From Exilibacterium sp. (lineage in GTDB: Bacteria > Pseudomonadota > Gammaproteobacteria > Pseudomonadales > Cellvibrionaceae): a stretch of DNA of 64,000 bases. Every line of letters begins with the position of its first letter. Position 1 is the stretch's first letter. Location: NCBI GenBank assembly GCA_028280195.1, contig JANQMH010000056.1, positions 1 to 64,000 of the forward strand, written 5' to 3'. The notes under the pieces were generated by a model. It was given only the letters and a program-made list of their open reading frames with translations, searched no databases and was not told the origin of the DNA. Positions 14,231 to 23,817 of the stretch are shown piece by piece. The translations under genes were made by a program, and so were the position numbers.

Positions 14231-14386
14231 GGCAACGGAAAAATGGCGGGCGTGAAGTGTGGTCACGCTTATCTGGATACGGCGTATGACAGCTTCCGCA
14301 TTCCCGGCGGGGCGGATAACTCCGGCAAGCAATTGTTCAATGCTCCGCGCACTTATGGCGCGATGGTCAGCTACCAGTTGCAGTAG
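14231..14386 (+). pseudogene. Remnant of a TonB-dependent receptor (barrel fragment)
   Basis: The frame reads AYLDTAYDSF, then DNSGKQLFNAPRTYGAMVSYQLQ and a stop. This is typical of the C-terminal barrel strands of TonB-dependent receptors, where SGKQL-NAP is a recurrent motif. Nothing upstream in the frame looks like a receptor, so only about 50 codons survive. It overlaps the end of the convergent serine hydrolase gene by 20 bp. The remainder of the 14040-14366 spacer holds nothing else I can identify. Confidence 0.6.
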
Positions 14387-15461
14387 TCAGCCTGGCGCGC
14401 AGGACGTAGGCCAGGAACCTGTCGTATGCCGAGCTGCCCATACGGGCGCCACCGCGATCGTCGGTATCTGTGCGGTGAACCAGCACCGTATCTATTTCCG
14501 GCAAAACGGTCAGCCGGTGCCCGCCCGAACCGCTCGCGGTATAGGCCCCCGACAGATACCGGGGTGCGGGTTTCCCCCCGGCTGCGGCGGACACCCACCA
14601 CATCAGTCCGTACCCGCCTTTGGTACCGTTTCTGCCGGTGAGGGAGTGCGCGCGAGTGCTGGTCTCGACCCACTCGGCGGGAAGGATTTCCGTGCCCTGC
14701 CAGCGGCCTTTATGAAGGTAGAGGAGCCCAAACCTGGCCAGATCCCGCGTTGAGATACGGAATTTGTAAGACGGGTGCAAGGACATGTCTTCAAACTGGT
14801 AGCGGGTGTTTGCGGGGCCATAATCCTGCATACCGATGGGGCCTGCGATCTGCCGTGCAAAGGCTTCGAAGATATCTTCCCCTGTTTGCTGGCGGTAGAT
14901 CGAGCCGAGCACATTGAAATCCCAGTTGTTGTAGTACCAGTGGGTTCCGGGCTGGTACTGATGCCGCGCCGGCCGGCCGGCGCGCATGGCCGGCACCTCG
15001 GATGCGGCGGGTAGATAGATACCTGAGCGCGCGGCGAGCAAATCGGCAACCGTAGCTTGTTGCTCTGATACCGTCAGCGGCGTTTTGTCGTCGATGCCCA
15101 GTTCTGCGAGCGTGTCGCCGGGGTCGATTTGCCCCTTGGCGATAGCGATGCCGTACAGCGCCGAGAGAAGGCTTTTGCGCATCGAATGAGCGCGAAAGTT
15201 TCTGTCGATATCGCCATGCATAAACACCACCTGGCCGGCGGTGATGATCAGCACTGCTGCCGAATCCAGCGCCTGTGCCTCCCGCCTGATTGCTTTCAGG
15301 CCGGCAGTCGACCAGCCGAGCGCTTCCGGGTCGGCGACTGCGGCATCCAGGGCGAGCGCATGTAGCTGCGCCGCCGGGCGCTGCTTCGACAGGGAGCAGC
15401 CGCAGGCGATCGCCAGCGCCAAAGCGATGGCGATCAAGTGATATGGGCGCCGGCTAATCAC
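14367..15461 (-). CDS. Class C beta-lactamase-type serine hydrolase (lipoprotein)
   Basis: Penicillin-binding-protein-like hydrolase of 364 residues. The N terminus is a signal with lipobox-like ACGC (about residues 19-22). The catalytic SxxK is SMRK (residues about 93-96), and YNN (WYYNNWDFN) supplies the Tyr-x-Asn motif. Such proteins are usually esterases or D-aminopeptidases rather than antibiotic-resistance enzymes. The start is a GTG with a poor ribosome site, so it is not certain. It lies 23 nt after fghA on the same strand and may be read through from it. Confidence 0.82.
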   Translation of the reverse strand: MISRRPYHLIAIALALAIACGCSLSKQRPAAQLHALALDAAVADPEALGWSTAGLKAIRREAQALDSAAVLIITAGQVVFMHGDIDRNFRAHSMRKSLLSALYGIAIAKGQIDPGDTLAELGIDDKTPLTVSEQQATVADLLAARSGIYLPAASEVPAMRAGRPARHQYQPGTHWYYNNWDFNVLGSIYRQQTGEDIFEAFARQIAGPIGMQDYGPANTRYQFEDMSLHPSYKFRISTRDLARFGLLYLHKGRWQGTEILPAEWVETSTRAHSLTGRNGTKGGYGLMWWVSAAAGGKPAPRYLSGAYTASGSGGHRLTVLPEIDTVLVHRTDTDDRGGARMGSSAYDRFLAYVLRARLTTATGS

Positions 15462-15484
15462 CTTCGTGCCGCTCGATACGGCGG

Positions 15485-16342
15485 TCAGCCGGTTGCGGTG
15501 TCAGCAAGCAGCTCGGCATGAAAAGCGATATGTTCGCCAATGAAGCTGGCAATAAAAAAGTAGCTGTGGTCATAGCCCGCCTGCATGCGCAGTTGCAGCG
15601 GATAGTTTGCCGCCTGTGCCGCCGCGGTGAGGCGTTGTGGCTGCAGCTGTTCATGCAAAAACTGATCGGCATCGCCCTGATCCACCAGTATCGGCAGTTT
15701 TTTTGCGGCGCGGCCAAGCAGCTCGGTGCTGTCGTACTGGCGCCAGCTGTCGCGGTCGCCGCCGAGGTAATTGCCCAGCGCCTTCTGCCCCCAGGGGCAG
15801 TGCATCGGTGAGCTGATGGGGGCGAAAGCCGATACCGAGTGATAGTTCTCAGGGTTTTTCAGCGCAATACTCAGCGCGCCGTGACCGCCCATGGAGTGCC
15901 CGAAAATACCGCTGCGCCCGCAATCGACAGCAAAATGGGCGGCCATCAATGCCGGCAGCTCCTGCACGATATAATCGTACATGCGGTAGTGCTGCGCCCA
16001 GGGCTGTGCAGTGGCATTGAGGTAAAAACCGGCGCCCAGACCAAAATCATAAGCGCCGTCGGGATCGTCGGGCACCGCCTCGCCGCGGGGGCTGGTATCG
16101 GGGGCCACCACGGCCACGCCGTGGCGCTCGGCATAGCGCTGTGCGCCGGCTTTGTGCACAAAGTTCTCATCGGTACAGGTCAAACCCGACAGCCAGTAGA
16201 GCAGGGGAACTTTTTCGCTCTGTGCTTTCGAGGGTAAAAAGACTGAGAAGTGCATCGGGCACTGCAGAATATCCGAGTGGTGCTGATAGCGCAGCTGCAT
16301 ACCGCCAAAACACTTATTGGCTGCAATCTGTTCGGGTTGCAT
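15485..16342 (-). CDS. fghA: S-formylglutathione hydrolase
   Basis: Esterase hydrolysing S-formylglutathione to formate and glutathione. The 285 residues match the family. The nucleophile is Ser150 (FGHSMGGHG), the acid is in DQGDADQF (about 221-228), and His259 (GYDHSYFF) completes the triad. Its start has AGGAG upstream. It lies 15 nt after frmA, forming the standard two-gene formaldehyde-oxidation operon. Confidence 0.96.
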   Translation of the reverse strand: MQPEQIAANKCFGGMQLRYQHHSDILQCPMHFSVFLPSKAQSEKVPLLYWLSGLTCTDENFVHKAGAQRYAERHGVAVVAPDTSPRGEAVPDDPDGAYDFGLGAGFYLNATAQPWAQHYRMYDYIVQELPALMAAHFAVDCGRSGIFGHSMGGHGALSIALKNPENYHSVSAFAPISSPMHCPWGQKALGNYLGGDRDSWRQYDSTELLGRAAKKLPILVDQGDADQFLHEQLQPQRLTAAAQAANYPLQLRMQAGYDHSYFFIASFIGEHIAFHAELLADTATG

Positions 16343-16357
16343 GGCAGTCTCCTGTGT

Positions 16358-17527
<1,170 letters not shown>

Positions 17528-17677
17528 TCACCCGCTGTGGCAGTGGCCACTACTATAGTTTGTTGTTGAGGGGATGATAATAGTGGTTATTAAAAACATA
17601 TTGTTGCAGAATGAAAACATTCGCAGGGGCTAAGGCAATCGTGCCGCGACTCGCCGGGGCTGTAAACTGCTGGGGCC

Positions 17678-17754
17678 ATGAATCTCTGGGATATGAATCG
17701 CTGGGGTATGAATCGCTGGGGATATGAATCGTTGGGGATATGAACCGCTGGGAA
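17678..17754 (+). repeat. Five tandem copies of a start-codon region
   Basis: Units begin at 17678, 17693, 17708, 17724 and 17740, each ATGAATCGCTGGGG-like and 15, 15, 16 and 16 nt long, the last being the real start of the LysR gene (ATGAACCGCTGGGAA, MNRWE). Units 1-3 share one reading frame; the 16-nt steps then shift the frame twice, so only the fifth ATG reads the LysR protein. There is no conventional Shine-Dalgarno; G-rich GGGGAT precedes each ATG. Confidence 0.9.
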
Positions 17755-18618
17755 AGTATCGAGATATTGACCGCCGTGGTGGAAGCCGGCAGCTTTTCCG
17801 CCGCCGCGCAGCGTCTCAATGTCTCCAAATCCCATGTCAGCCGCGCCGTCAGCTGGCTGGAAAACCGCCTCGGTGTACAATTGCTCAGCCGCACCACGCG
17901 CAGGCTGGCGCTGACTGAAATCGGCGAGGCCTATTACCGGCGCTGTCGTGAGATCGTCGGCAGTCTGGAGGAGGCGGATCGGGCCGTCATGGACCTGCAG
18001 GCGACTCCGCGCGGCACCCTGAAGATGACAGTGCCCAGCGGTTTTGGCGAGCACTATGTGGCGCCGGCGGCGGTGGCCTTTGCCCGCGCCCACCCGCAGC
18101 TCAGTATCGATATGGATTTTACCAACCGCACCGTGGACCTGGTGGCCGAGGGCTACGACCTGGCCATCCGTGCCGGCGTGTTAAAGGACTCGTCACTGAT
18201 CGCCCGCCGCATCGTCGAGCGCCGGCTGCATATCTGTGGCAGTCGCGACTATTTCTCCCGCTACGGCAAACCGGACTCCATTGACGCGCTCAAGCGCCAT
18301 AACTGCCTGGCCGGCTCGCTGCCGACCTGGCGCTTTCGCCAGGCCGGCGGCCATGTCGCCGATATCCGCGTCGAGGGCAGCTGGCGCAGCAATAACGGTT
18401 ACGCCTTGCTGGAGGCGGCGCGGCGCGGGCTGGGCCTGGTGCAGCTGCCGGCGTTTTATCTGCAGGACGATTTCTGCCGCGGCAGCCTGGAAAGTGTGCT
18501 GCGGCAGTACCAGCCCACCGATACGGCGATGTGGGCGGTGTATCCGGGCAACCGCCACCTGTCGCCGAAAGTGAAAATGTTTGTCGATTATCTGGTTGAA
18601 ACAATCACTAGTAACTAG
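17740..18618 (+). CDS. LysR-family transcriptional regulator
   Basis: Regulator of 292 residues with an N-terminal winged helix (SFSAAAQRLNVSKSHVSRAVSWLENRLG, written here as two halves: SFSAAAQRLNVSKSH and VSRAVSWLENRLG) and a LysR substrate domain from about residue 90. It is of the DsdC/AaeR-like subgroup seen beside oxidoreductase genes. It is divergent from frmA-fghA. The start region is repeated in tandem upstream, so the ATG at 17740 is preferred for frame reasons. The stop codon lies inside a 42-bp palindrome. Confidence 0.88.
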   Translation: MNRWESIEILTAVVEAGSFSAAAQRLNVSKSHVSRAVSWLENRLGVQLLSRTTRRLALTEIGEAYYRRCREIVGSLEEADRAVMDLQATPRGTLKMTVPSGFGEHYVAPAAVAFARAHPQLSIDMDFTNRTVDLVAEGYDLAIRAGVLKDSSLIARRIVERRLHICGSRDYFSRYGKPDSIDALKRHNCLAGSLPTWRFRQAGGHVADIRVEGSWRSNNGYALLEAARRGLGLVQLPAFYLQDDFCRGSLESVLRQYQPTDTAMWAVYPGNRHLSPKVKMFVDYLVETITSN

Positions 18619-18644
18619 TCACTAGTGACTAGTTACTAGTGATT
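18603..18644. repeat. 42-bp perfect palindrome at the LysR stop codon
   Basis: The sequence from AATCACTAGTAA at 18603 to TTACTAGTGATT ending at 18644 is its own exact reverse complement, with no loop. It is built from alternating ACTAGT hexamers and GTAACTAGTCAC-like blocks. It contains the stop codon of the LysR gene (18616-18618) and ends 15 nt before the start codon of the COG0523 gene. It could cruciform, act as a dimeric operator, or end transcription. Confidence 0.95.
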
Positions 18645-18659
18645 AGTGGGGGGGTTGTG

Positions 18660-19664
18660 ATGGGGTTGAAGGGTTTTGGTCGGGAGATTCCGACGAATAT
18701 TGTTACCGGTTTTCTCGGGGCGGGGAAAACCACTGCTATTCGCTATTTGTTGCAGACCAAACCGGCGGCGCAGAAGTGGGCGGTGCTGGTCAATGAGTTT
18801 GGCGAAGTCGGTATCGATGGGGCGCTGCTCAATGCCGACGGTATCGCCGTCAAGGAGGTGCCCGGAGGCTGTATGTGCTGTGCGGCGGGGCTGCCCTCGC
18901 GGCTGGCTTTAAACCAGCTGATTCACGCTCACAAGCCCGATCGCCTGATTATCGAGCCCACCGGTCTGGCCCACCCCGGACAGGTACTGGCACAGTTTTG
19001 CGGCGATGAGTACGCCGGTGTGCTGGATATGCGCGCGCTTATCTGCCTGGTCGATCCCTGGTGTTGCAGCGATCCGCAGTTTATGTCGCTGCCGGCATTT
19101 AAGCAGCAGATCGCCCTGGCCGATATCCTCGTGGCCAGCAAGGCGGATATTGCCGAGCCCGCTCATTTACAGCAGTTTCAGCAGTTTGCCGGCACCTTGT
19201 CACCGCCGAAGGCGCGGGTGGCGCAGATTGCCGCTGGCGCTCTGCCGTGGCGTTGGCTGGATGCGCCGCATGCGGCTGGCAGGGCGACTGCCAATGTTAC
19301 CCATGTCCATCGCACTCACGCCGGGCAACAACCCGTAAATGTAAAGCCCGTCGAGTTTGATCGCCAGGGGGTGGCCCGGGTGGAGAATGCGGCGGAGTTT
19401 GGCGCCAGCAGTGGCTGGCGTTTCTCGGCCAGCTGGCGTTTCGACAGCGGCAGCCTGATGGCGTTGTTCAGGCAGCTGCAGATCCCGCGGATAAAAGGTG
19501 TGTTTGCCACGGAAAAAGGCTGGTTGACGATCAATAAAATGCGTGCCGTGATTTCGCAGCAAGTGATCGCTGCGGCTGCCGAGAGCCGGGTGGAGATGAT
19601 CGCTCTGGAAGCGGCGCCCTGGCAGGCGGTGGACCGCCAACTGCGTGCCTGCCGCCTGGAATAA
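18660..19664 (+). CDS. COG0523 (CobW-type) metal-handling GTPase
   Basis: G3E GTPase of 334 residues. Walker A GFLGAGKTT is at residues 17-25 and the family metal site GGCMCC at 69-74. Members deliver Zn, Co or Fe to target proteins, often under metal starvation. No long His-rich stretch is present, only THVHRTHAG near residue 220, so the metal is unknown. I used the ATG at 18660, which has a G-rich ribosome site; an upstream ATA-type extension lies within the palindrome. No clear metal-dependent enzyme is adjacent, though the zinc enzyme operon frmA-fghA is 1.2 kb away. Confidence 0.88.
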   Translation: MGLKGFGREIPTNIVTGFLGAGKTTAIRYLLQTKPAAQKWAVLVNEFGEVGIDGALLNADGIAVKEVPGGCMCCAAGLPSRLALNQLIHAHKPDRLIIEPTGLAHPGQVLAQFCGDEYAGVLDMRALICLVDPWCCSDPQFMSLPAFKQQIALADILVASKADIAEPAHLQQFQQFAGTLSPPKARVAQIAAGALPWRWLDAPHAAGRATANVTHVHRTHAGQQPVNVKPVEFDRQGVARVENAAEFGASSGWRFSASWRFDSGSLMALFRQLQIPRIKGVFATEKGWLTINKMRAVISQQVIAAAAESRVEMIALEAAPWQAVDRQLRACRLE

Positions 19665-19739
19665 CCGGTATATGGCGGCTTACATCGCGCCCCAACCGAG
19701 GTTGCCAGAGGGTGGGAGCTGGGCTGTGGCGACAGCCGC

Positions 19740-20555
19740 TCAAAGCGCCACCGCGGCAAAATGCCGATCACTTTCTGCCACCCGATTGTCAATCAGGCTT
19801 TTGACCTCCGGCGCGATCGCCTCCGATGCCCGGTCAAACAAACCGCAAAGCCTTAGCGCCGCGCGCATATCGATATCGGTTCCCAGCACTTCGTAGACCA
19901 CACGCACGCAGGTGGGCAGGCGCAGGCCGTCCGCCGCCACCCCCAGCCTCAGGCCGGTCAGGTAAGTGGTGCGGCTTTTGTAGGTGGGAAATAAAACCGT
20001 CTGGCTGATTTCGTTTTGCGTCAGGGATTCGTAATCCAGCAGGAACAGGCGCTCCGCCAGATGGAAGGCCATTCCCTTGTAACGGCAGGTGAAAGCCCGC
20101 TCCGTGCTGTGTTCCCGCGCCAGCCTCTCGGCGCGGCTGAAATAGGCGGCCTCGCCGTCCCAGCCCAGTGCCACCAGGGCGCGCAGGATAGAGTCCGGAT
20201 AGGTCATGGAGTAGTAGTACTCGAAGTAAAAACCGGCGTAGCCGGCAATGGCGCCCGAACTGACCCGCTGCAGCAGGGCGATATGTTCGCTGTAGGCGGC
20301 AGCGGCGGCGCTGCTGGATCGGGTCGGCCGCACCTGCAGCAGCTGTTTGAACTGGTGTGCGGGCAGCAGAATTTCGTGCGCCTCGACGCCGAAGAAGTCA
20401 CAGATCCTGCGCAGCGTGTGGCGCGCCGGAAAGGTATTGCCGCGCAGATACTTGTTGAACTGGGAGCGGTGGATTTTCAGTCGCCGGCAGACTTCCGTGA
20501 CGGACTGATAGTAGCTGCACAGCAGCGCCAGGTTGTCGGCAAAGTCTTTATGCAC
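19740..20555 (-). CDS. Helix-turn-helix (XRE-like) regulator with large C-terminal domain
   Basis: About 271 residues from a GTG start at 20555 with AGAGAGA upstream; an ATG at 20594 is possible but lacks a ribosome site. Residues about 8-65 form an XRE-like helix-turn-helix (VTEVCRRLKIHRSQFNKYLRG). The rest is a 200-residue domain, rich in aromatic residues, that I do not recognise; it probably senses a ligand. It is divergent from dgcN-dgcA. The spacer contains TGGCGCCA followed by TTGGCGC at about 20598-20613, a candidate operator. Control of dgcNA is inferred. Confidence 0.75.
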   Translation of the reverse strand: MHKDFADNLALLCSYYQSVTEVCRRLKIHRSQFNKYLRGNTFPARHTLRRICDFFGVEAHEILLPAHQFKQLLQVRPTRSSSAAAAAYSEHIALLQRVSSGAIAGYAGFYFEYYYSMTYPDSILRALVALGWDGEAAYFSRAERLAREHSTERAFTCRYKGMAFHLAERLFLLDYESLTQNEISQTVLFPTYKSRTTYLTGLRLGVAADGLRLPTCVRVVYEVLGTDIDMRAALRLCGLFDRASEAIAPEVKSLIDNRVAESDRHFAAVAL

Positions 20556-20792
20556 GCACGGTCTCTCTCTTGAATATTCCCAGGATATTTGCATTATTGG
20601 CGCCAGTTGGCGCTATTGTAGCGTAAAATAGGGTCAGCTGGCTTATCGACATCCGCCGTCCTTTGCTTTTACATAGTGGTCGGCATGTCGACTGCTGGTG
20701 CCGTTTCCGGTGCCGGCGGTGATTGCGCCCATCAAAGAACAAATAACCGATGTGATTCACTGCGCTGGATCACCCAAGCGTACAGGTATCCT

Positions 20793-21824
20793 ATGACTGA
20801 TCTCACCCGGATTGAGCTCAAGGCTCCGTATTTGATATTTATCGGCGATACCGATGAAGCTACCTTCGCCAAGACCGGTTTTGGCATTGTGCAGTGGCGC
20901 CGCTCACTGGTTGCCGGGCAATTGCGCTTTGCCGGCAACCAACTCGATCTGGGGGTGCCCGATATGAGCATTGAACAGGCGGTGGCGGCGGGGGTGAAAA
21001 GCATCGTCATCGGCGTGGCGCCGATAGGCGGTGCCGTCGGCCCGCGCTGGATCAGCGTGCTGGCCGAAGCCGCTGCCGCCGGCCTCGATGTGGTCAACGG
21101 CCTGCATTTGCGCCTGCAGGGTTTTGCCGATATCGTTGCCGCCGCCAAGGCGTCGGGAGCGGCGCTGATCGATGTGCGCGTGCCGCCCGCCGGCCTGCCC
21201 GTCGGCAGCGGTAGACAGCGCAGCGGCCGGCGCCTGTTGATGGTCGGCACCGACTGCGCGGTGGGCAAGAAGTATTCGGCGCTGGCGATGACTGAGGCGA
21301 TGCAGAGGGCGGGTATGGCGGCGACCTTCCGCGCCACCGGCCAGACCGGCATTATGATTGCCGGCAGCGGCGTACCCATCGATTCAGTGGTTGCGGATTT
21401 TGTCGCCGGCGCCGCCGAGGTGATCTCGCCGGACAATGAAGCGCAGCACTGGGATGTCATCGAAGGGCAGGGCTCGCTGTTCAGTCCGGCCTATGCCGGC
21501 GTCAGCCTGGGCCTGCTGCACGGTTCGCAACCCGACGCCATTGTCGTCTGTCACGATGCCACCCGCCGCAGTATTGTCGGTGCCGCCGGTGCCGGCATTC
21601 CGTCCGTGGCCGAGTGTATGGATCTCAACCTGCGCTGCGGCCGGGTTACCAGTGAGGACATCCAGTGCGTCGGCGTGAGTGTCAATACCTCGGAACTGCC
21701 GCCGGCCGAGCGCCAGGCCTATCTGTCAGCCCTCGCCGAGGAACTGCAGCTGCCCTGTGTGGACCCGATTGCCGACGGTTGCGAACCCATTCTGGCGCGC
21801 ATCCGCAGCTGTTTTCAGTCTTGA
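20793..21824 (+). CDS. dgcN: D-glutamate N-acetyltransferase (DUF1611 family)
   Basis: Protein of 343 residues of the DUF1611 family with an N-terminal Rossmann-like part and a P-loop-like motif GTDCAVGKKYSA near residue 153. In marine bacteria DgcN acetylates D-glutamate, and DgcA then racemises N-acetyl-D-glutamate to the L form. The pairing with the enolase-fold gene 62 nt downstream supports this reading over a generic NAD-epimerase label. The ATG at 20793 has CAGG upstream; a longer frame starting at 20676 is not supported. Confidence 0.82.
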   Translation: MTDLTRIELKAPYLIFIGDTDEATFAKTGFGIVQWRRSLVAGQLRFAGNQLDLGVPDMSIEQAVAAGVKSIVIGVAPIGGAVGPRWISVLAEAAAAGLDVVNGLHLRLQGFADIVAAAKASGAALIDVRVPPAGLPVGSGRQRSGRRLLMVGTDCAVGKKYSALAMTEAMQRAGMAATFRATGQTGIMIAGSGVPIDSVVADFVAGAAEVISPDNEAQHWDVIEGQGSLFSPAYAGVSLGLLHGSQPDAIVVCHDATRRSIVGAAGAGIPSVAECMDLNLRCGRVTSEDIQCVGVSVNTSELPPAERQAYLSALAEELQLPCVDPIADGCEPILARIRSCFQS

Positions 21825-21826
21825 GT

Positions 21827-21858
21827 AGGGTTTAAGCAGGGTTTAAGCGGGTTTTAAG
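21827..21858. repeat. Short tandem repeat between dgcN and dgcA
   Basis: AGGGTTTAAGC occurs twice head to tail, followed by a third, altered copy GGGTTTTAAG. It lies 2 nt after the dgcN stop codon and about 28 nt before the dgcA start. Confidence 0.8.
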
Positions 21859-21886
21859 AAAGTCACCGAACCAAGGAGAGCGATCA

Positions 21887-22861
21887 ATGCGCGATATCAG
21901 CTTCGCCATCGAAACCTGGGCCATGAAAAGCCCTTTCAGAATCAGCGGCCATACCTTTACCGACCTGCGCACACTGGTCGTGGAGGTCACTGAGGGTGGC
22001 GTCACCGGGCGCGGCGAGGCCGCGGGCGTTTACTACTGCGATGAAACCGCCGAATCCATACTGACCCAGGCGCAGGGCGCCGAGGCGGCGCTGCGTCAGG
22101 GCGCCGATCGCCAGGCGCTGCGCCGGCTGCTGCCCGCCGGCGGCGCCCGCAATGCCGTCGACTGCGCGCTGTGGGACCTGGAGGCCAAGTCGAGCGGAGC
22201 GTCCATCTGGCAGCTGACCGACATGCAGGCCGCGCCGGTGAATACCGTGGCCACTGTGGGCGTGGATACACCCGAGCGCATGGCGGCAGTGGCGCGCGGC
22301 CTGGATACACCGCAGATCAAGGTCAAACTCGACAGCGAGCAGAATCTCGAGCGCATGCAAGCGATTCGCGCAGCCAGGCCCGAGGCCGACATTGTCGTCG
22401 ATATCAATCAGGGCTGGAGCTTTGCGCAACTGGTGGAATTTGCGCCGCGCTTCAAACAACTGGGCGTGGCGATGATCGAGCAGCCGCTGCCGCGCGGCGC
22501 TGATGCCGAGCTGGAAGGCTACGACTCACCCGTTACCCTGTGTGCCGACGAATCCTGCCTCGATACCAGCGAACTGGAACAGGCCGCGCGCCGCTACCAG
22601 ATGATCAATATCAAGCTCGATAAGACCGGCGGCCTGACCGAGGCACTGGACCTGGCCAGGCAGGCGCAGGCGCGCGGGCTGAAGCTGATGGTGGGCAATA
22701 TGCTCGGCACCTCGCTGGCGATGGCGCCGGGCTTTGTGCTTGCCCAGCTGTGCCAGTTTGTCGATCTCGACGGGCCGCTGTTTCTGACCGCGGATCGGGA
22801 TCACGCCCTGCGCTATGACAACGGGGTGATCGCCGTGCCTTCGCCGGCCCTGTGGGGCTAA
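21887..22861 (+). CDS. dgcA: N-acetyl-D-glutamate racemase (enolase superfamily dipeptide-epimerase type)
   Basis: Enolase-superfamily enzyme of 324 residues. The catalytic KxK is IKVKLD (about residue 145), metal ligands lie in DINQGW, EQPLP and ADES, and the opposite base is in NIKLDKTGG. Annotators often call this family dipeptide epimerase; adjacency to dgcN argues for N-acetyl-glutamate racemase in D-glutamate use. AGGAG lies 8 nt before the ATG. It is likely co-transcribed with dgcN. Confidence 0.83.
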   Translation: MRDISFAIETWAMKSPFRISGHTFTDLRTLVVEVTEGGVTGRGEAAGVYYCDETAESILTQAQGAEAALRQGADRQALRRLLPAGGARNAVDCALWDLEAKSSGASIWQLTDMQAAPVNTVATVGVDTPERMAAVARGLDTPQIKVKLDSEQNLERMQAIRAARPEADIVVDINQGWSFAQLVEFAPRFKQLGVAMIEQPLPRGADAELEGYDSPVTLCADESCLDTSELEQAARRYQMINIKLDKTGGLTEALDLARQAQARGLKLMVGNMLGTSLAMAPGFVLAQLCQFVDLDGPLFLTADRDHALRYDNGVIAVPSPALWG

Positions 22862-22950
22862 GGCTGCACAGCAGCATGACTGGGGCAGGCTGAAGTTGCC
22901 CGCGTCGACCCGGGGCAACTGTCAGCCAGGCATGGAGGGGCAGGCAGCGC

Positions 22951-23817
22951 TTACCACTGTCGCGTGATGGAAAAGGCGATCGCCACGATATCGGTCTCAC
23001 TTTCCGGCTCGATAACGCTGCTGTTGGTCGGCAGGCCGCCTCTGAACAGCGCAAAGGCATTGCTGCGGGGTATTCGCCACTGTCGATAGCTGGGCGCCAA
23101 TACAAACGTTACCGACTCCGACCAGCGGTGCCGCCATGCCAGGGATATCTGCAAGCCGTCGCCGTGCGGCAGGTCGAGGGTGGTGGTGTCGAACTGGCGG
23201 TTTTTGAATCTGACTTTGAGATCCGCACTGCGCACTTCGTACCAGCTCAAGCCCAGGCCGAGCGTGTTGCTGGTGTCGATAGCGTAGTGAGTGCCAAAAT
23301 CCAGGTGCATATAAGGCCAGTGGTAGTCCTCATCCAGCCCGCCTGCCGTCGCTGTCGAGAGGATATTGCGCCGCCAGCGGCGCTCGCCGATGCCCAGAGC
23401 CGCATCGAGGGAGAGCCGCTCTGCAAGTTGCCATTGGCGGCCGGCGAAGAGCGAGTAGTTGAGGATGGATTGCTTGGTATCGGATACCAGCCTGGCATTG
23501 CCCGGGTAGGCGCGGTAGTCGACCTTGCCGCGGCTGTAGCGCAGTTTTATCCCGGCAAAATAGGGTTCGGAAATCATCCTGCCGTGCAGCAGCAGACCGG
23601 CAATATCGCCCTGCTCTGTTACCAGGGTATCGCCGCGGCTGTCAAACTCGCGGAAGTCGAAGTCGCTGACTGTCAGACCGCCGGTCAATTGCAAGCGGGT
23701 TTGCGCCGCGCTAACCGGGGCGGTGCCGATGGCGGTGATCAGCCAGGCGCCGGCGGCGGCTTTGCATGCAGCGGCGGCGGCCTTCGCTGAAGTCGCGAAG
23801 GCCGCACCGCAGTTCAA
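22951..23817 (-). CDS. Outer-membrane beta-barrel protein of unknown function
   Basis: 288 residues with a signal peptide (to about residue 38, GTAPVSAAQ) and a body of alternating hydrophobic/aromatic strands ending in SITRQW, a C-terminal aromatic residue typical of BAM-inserted barrels. The start is a TTG overlapping the stop of the upstream lipoprotein gene (TTGA), with GAGGA about 9 nt before it, implying translational coupling. No specific family is recognised. Confidence 0.7.
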   Translation of the reverse strand: MNCGAAFATSAKAAAAACKAAAGAWLITAIGTAPVSAAQTRLQLTGGLTVSDFDFREFDSRGDTLVTEQGDIAGLLLHGRMISEPYFAGIKLRYSRGKVDYRAYPGNARLVSDTKQSILNYSLFAGRQWQLAERLSLDAALGIGERRWRRNILSTATAGGLDEDYHWPYMHLDFGTHYAIDTSNTLGLGLSWYEVRSADLKVRFKNRQFDTTTLDLPHGDGLQISLAWRHRWSESVTFVLAPSYRQWRIPRSNAFALFRGGLPTNSSVIEPESETDIVAIAFSITRQW

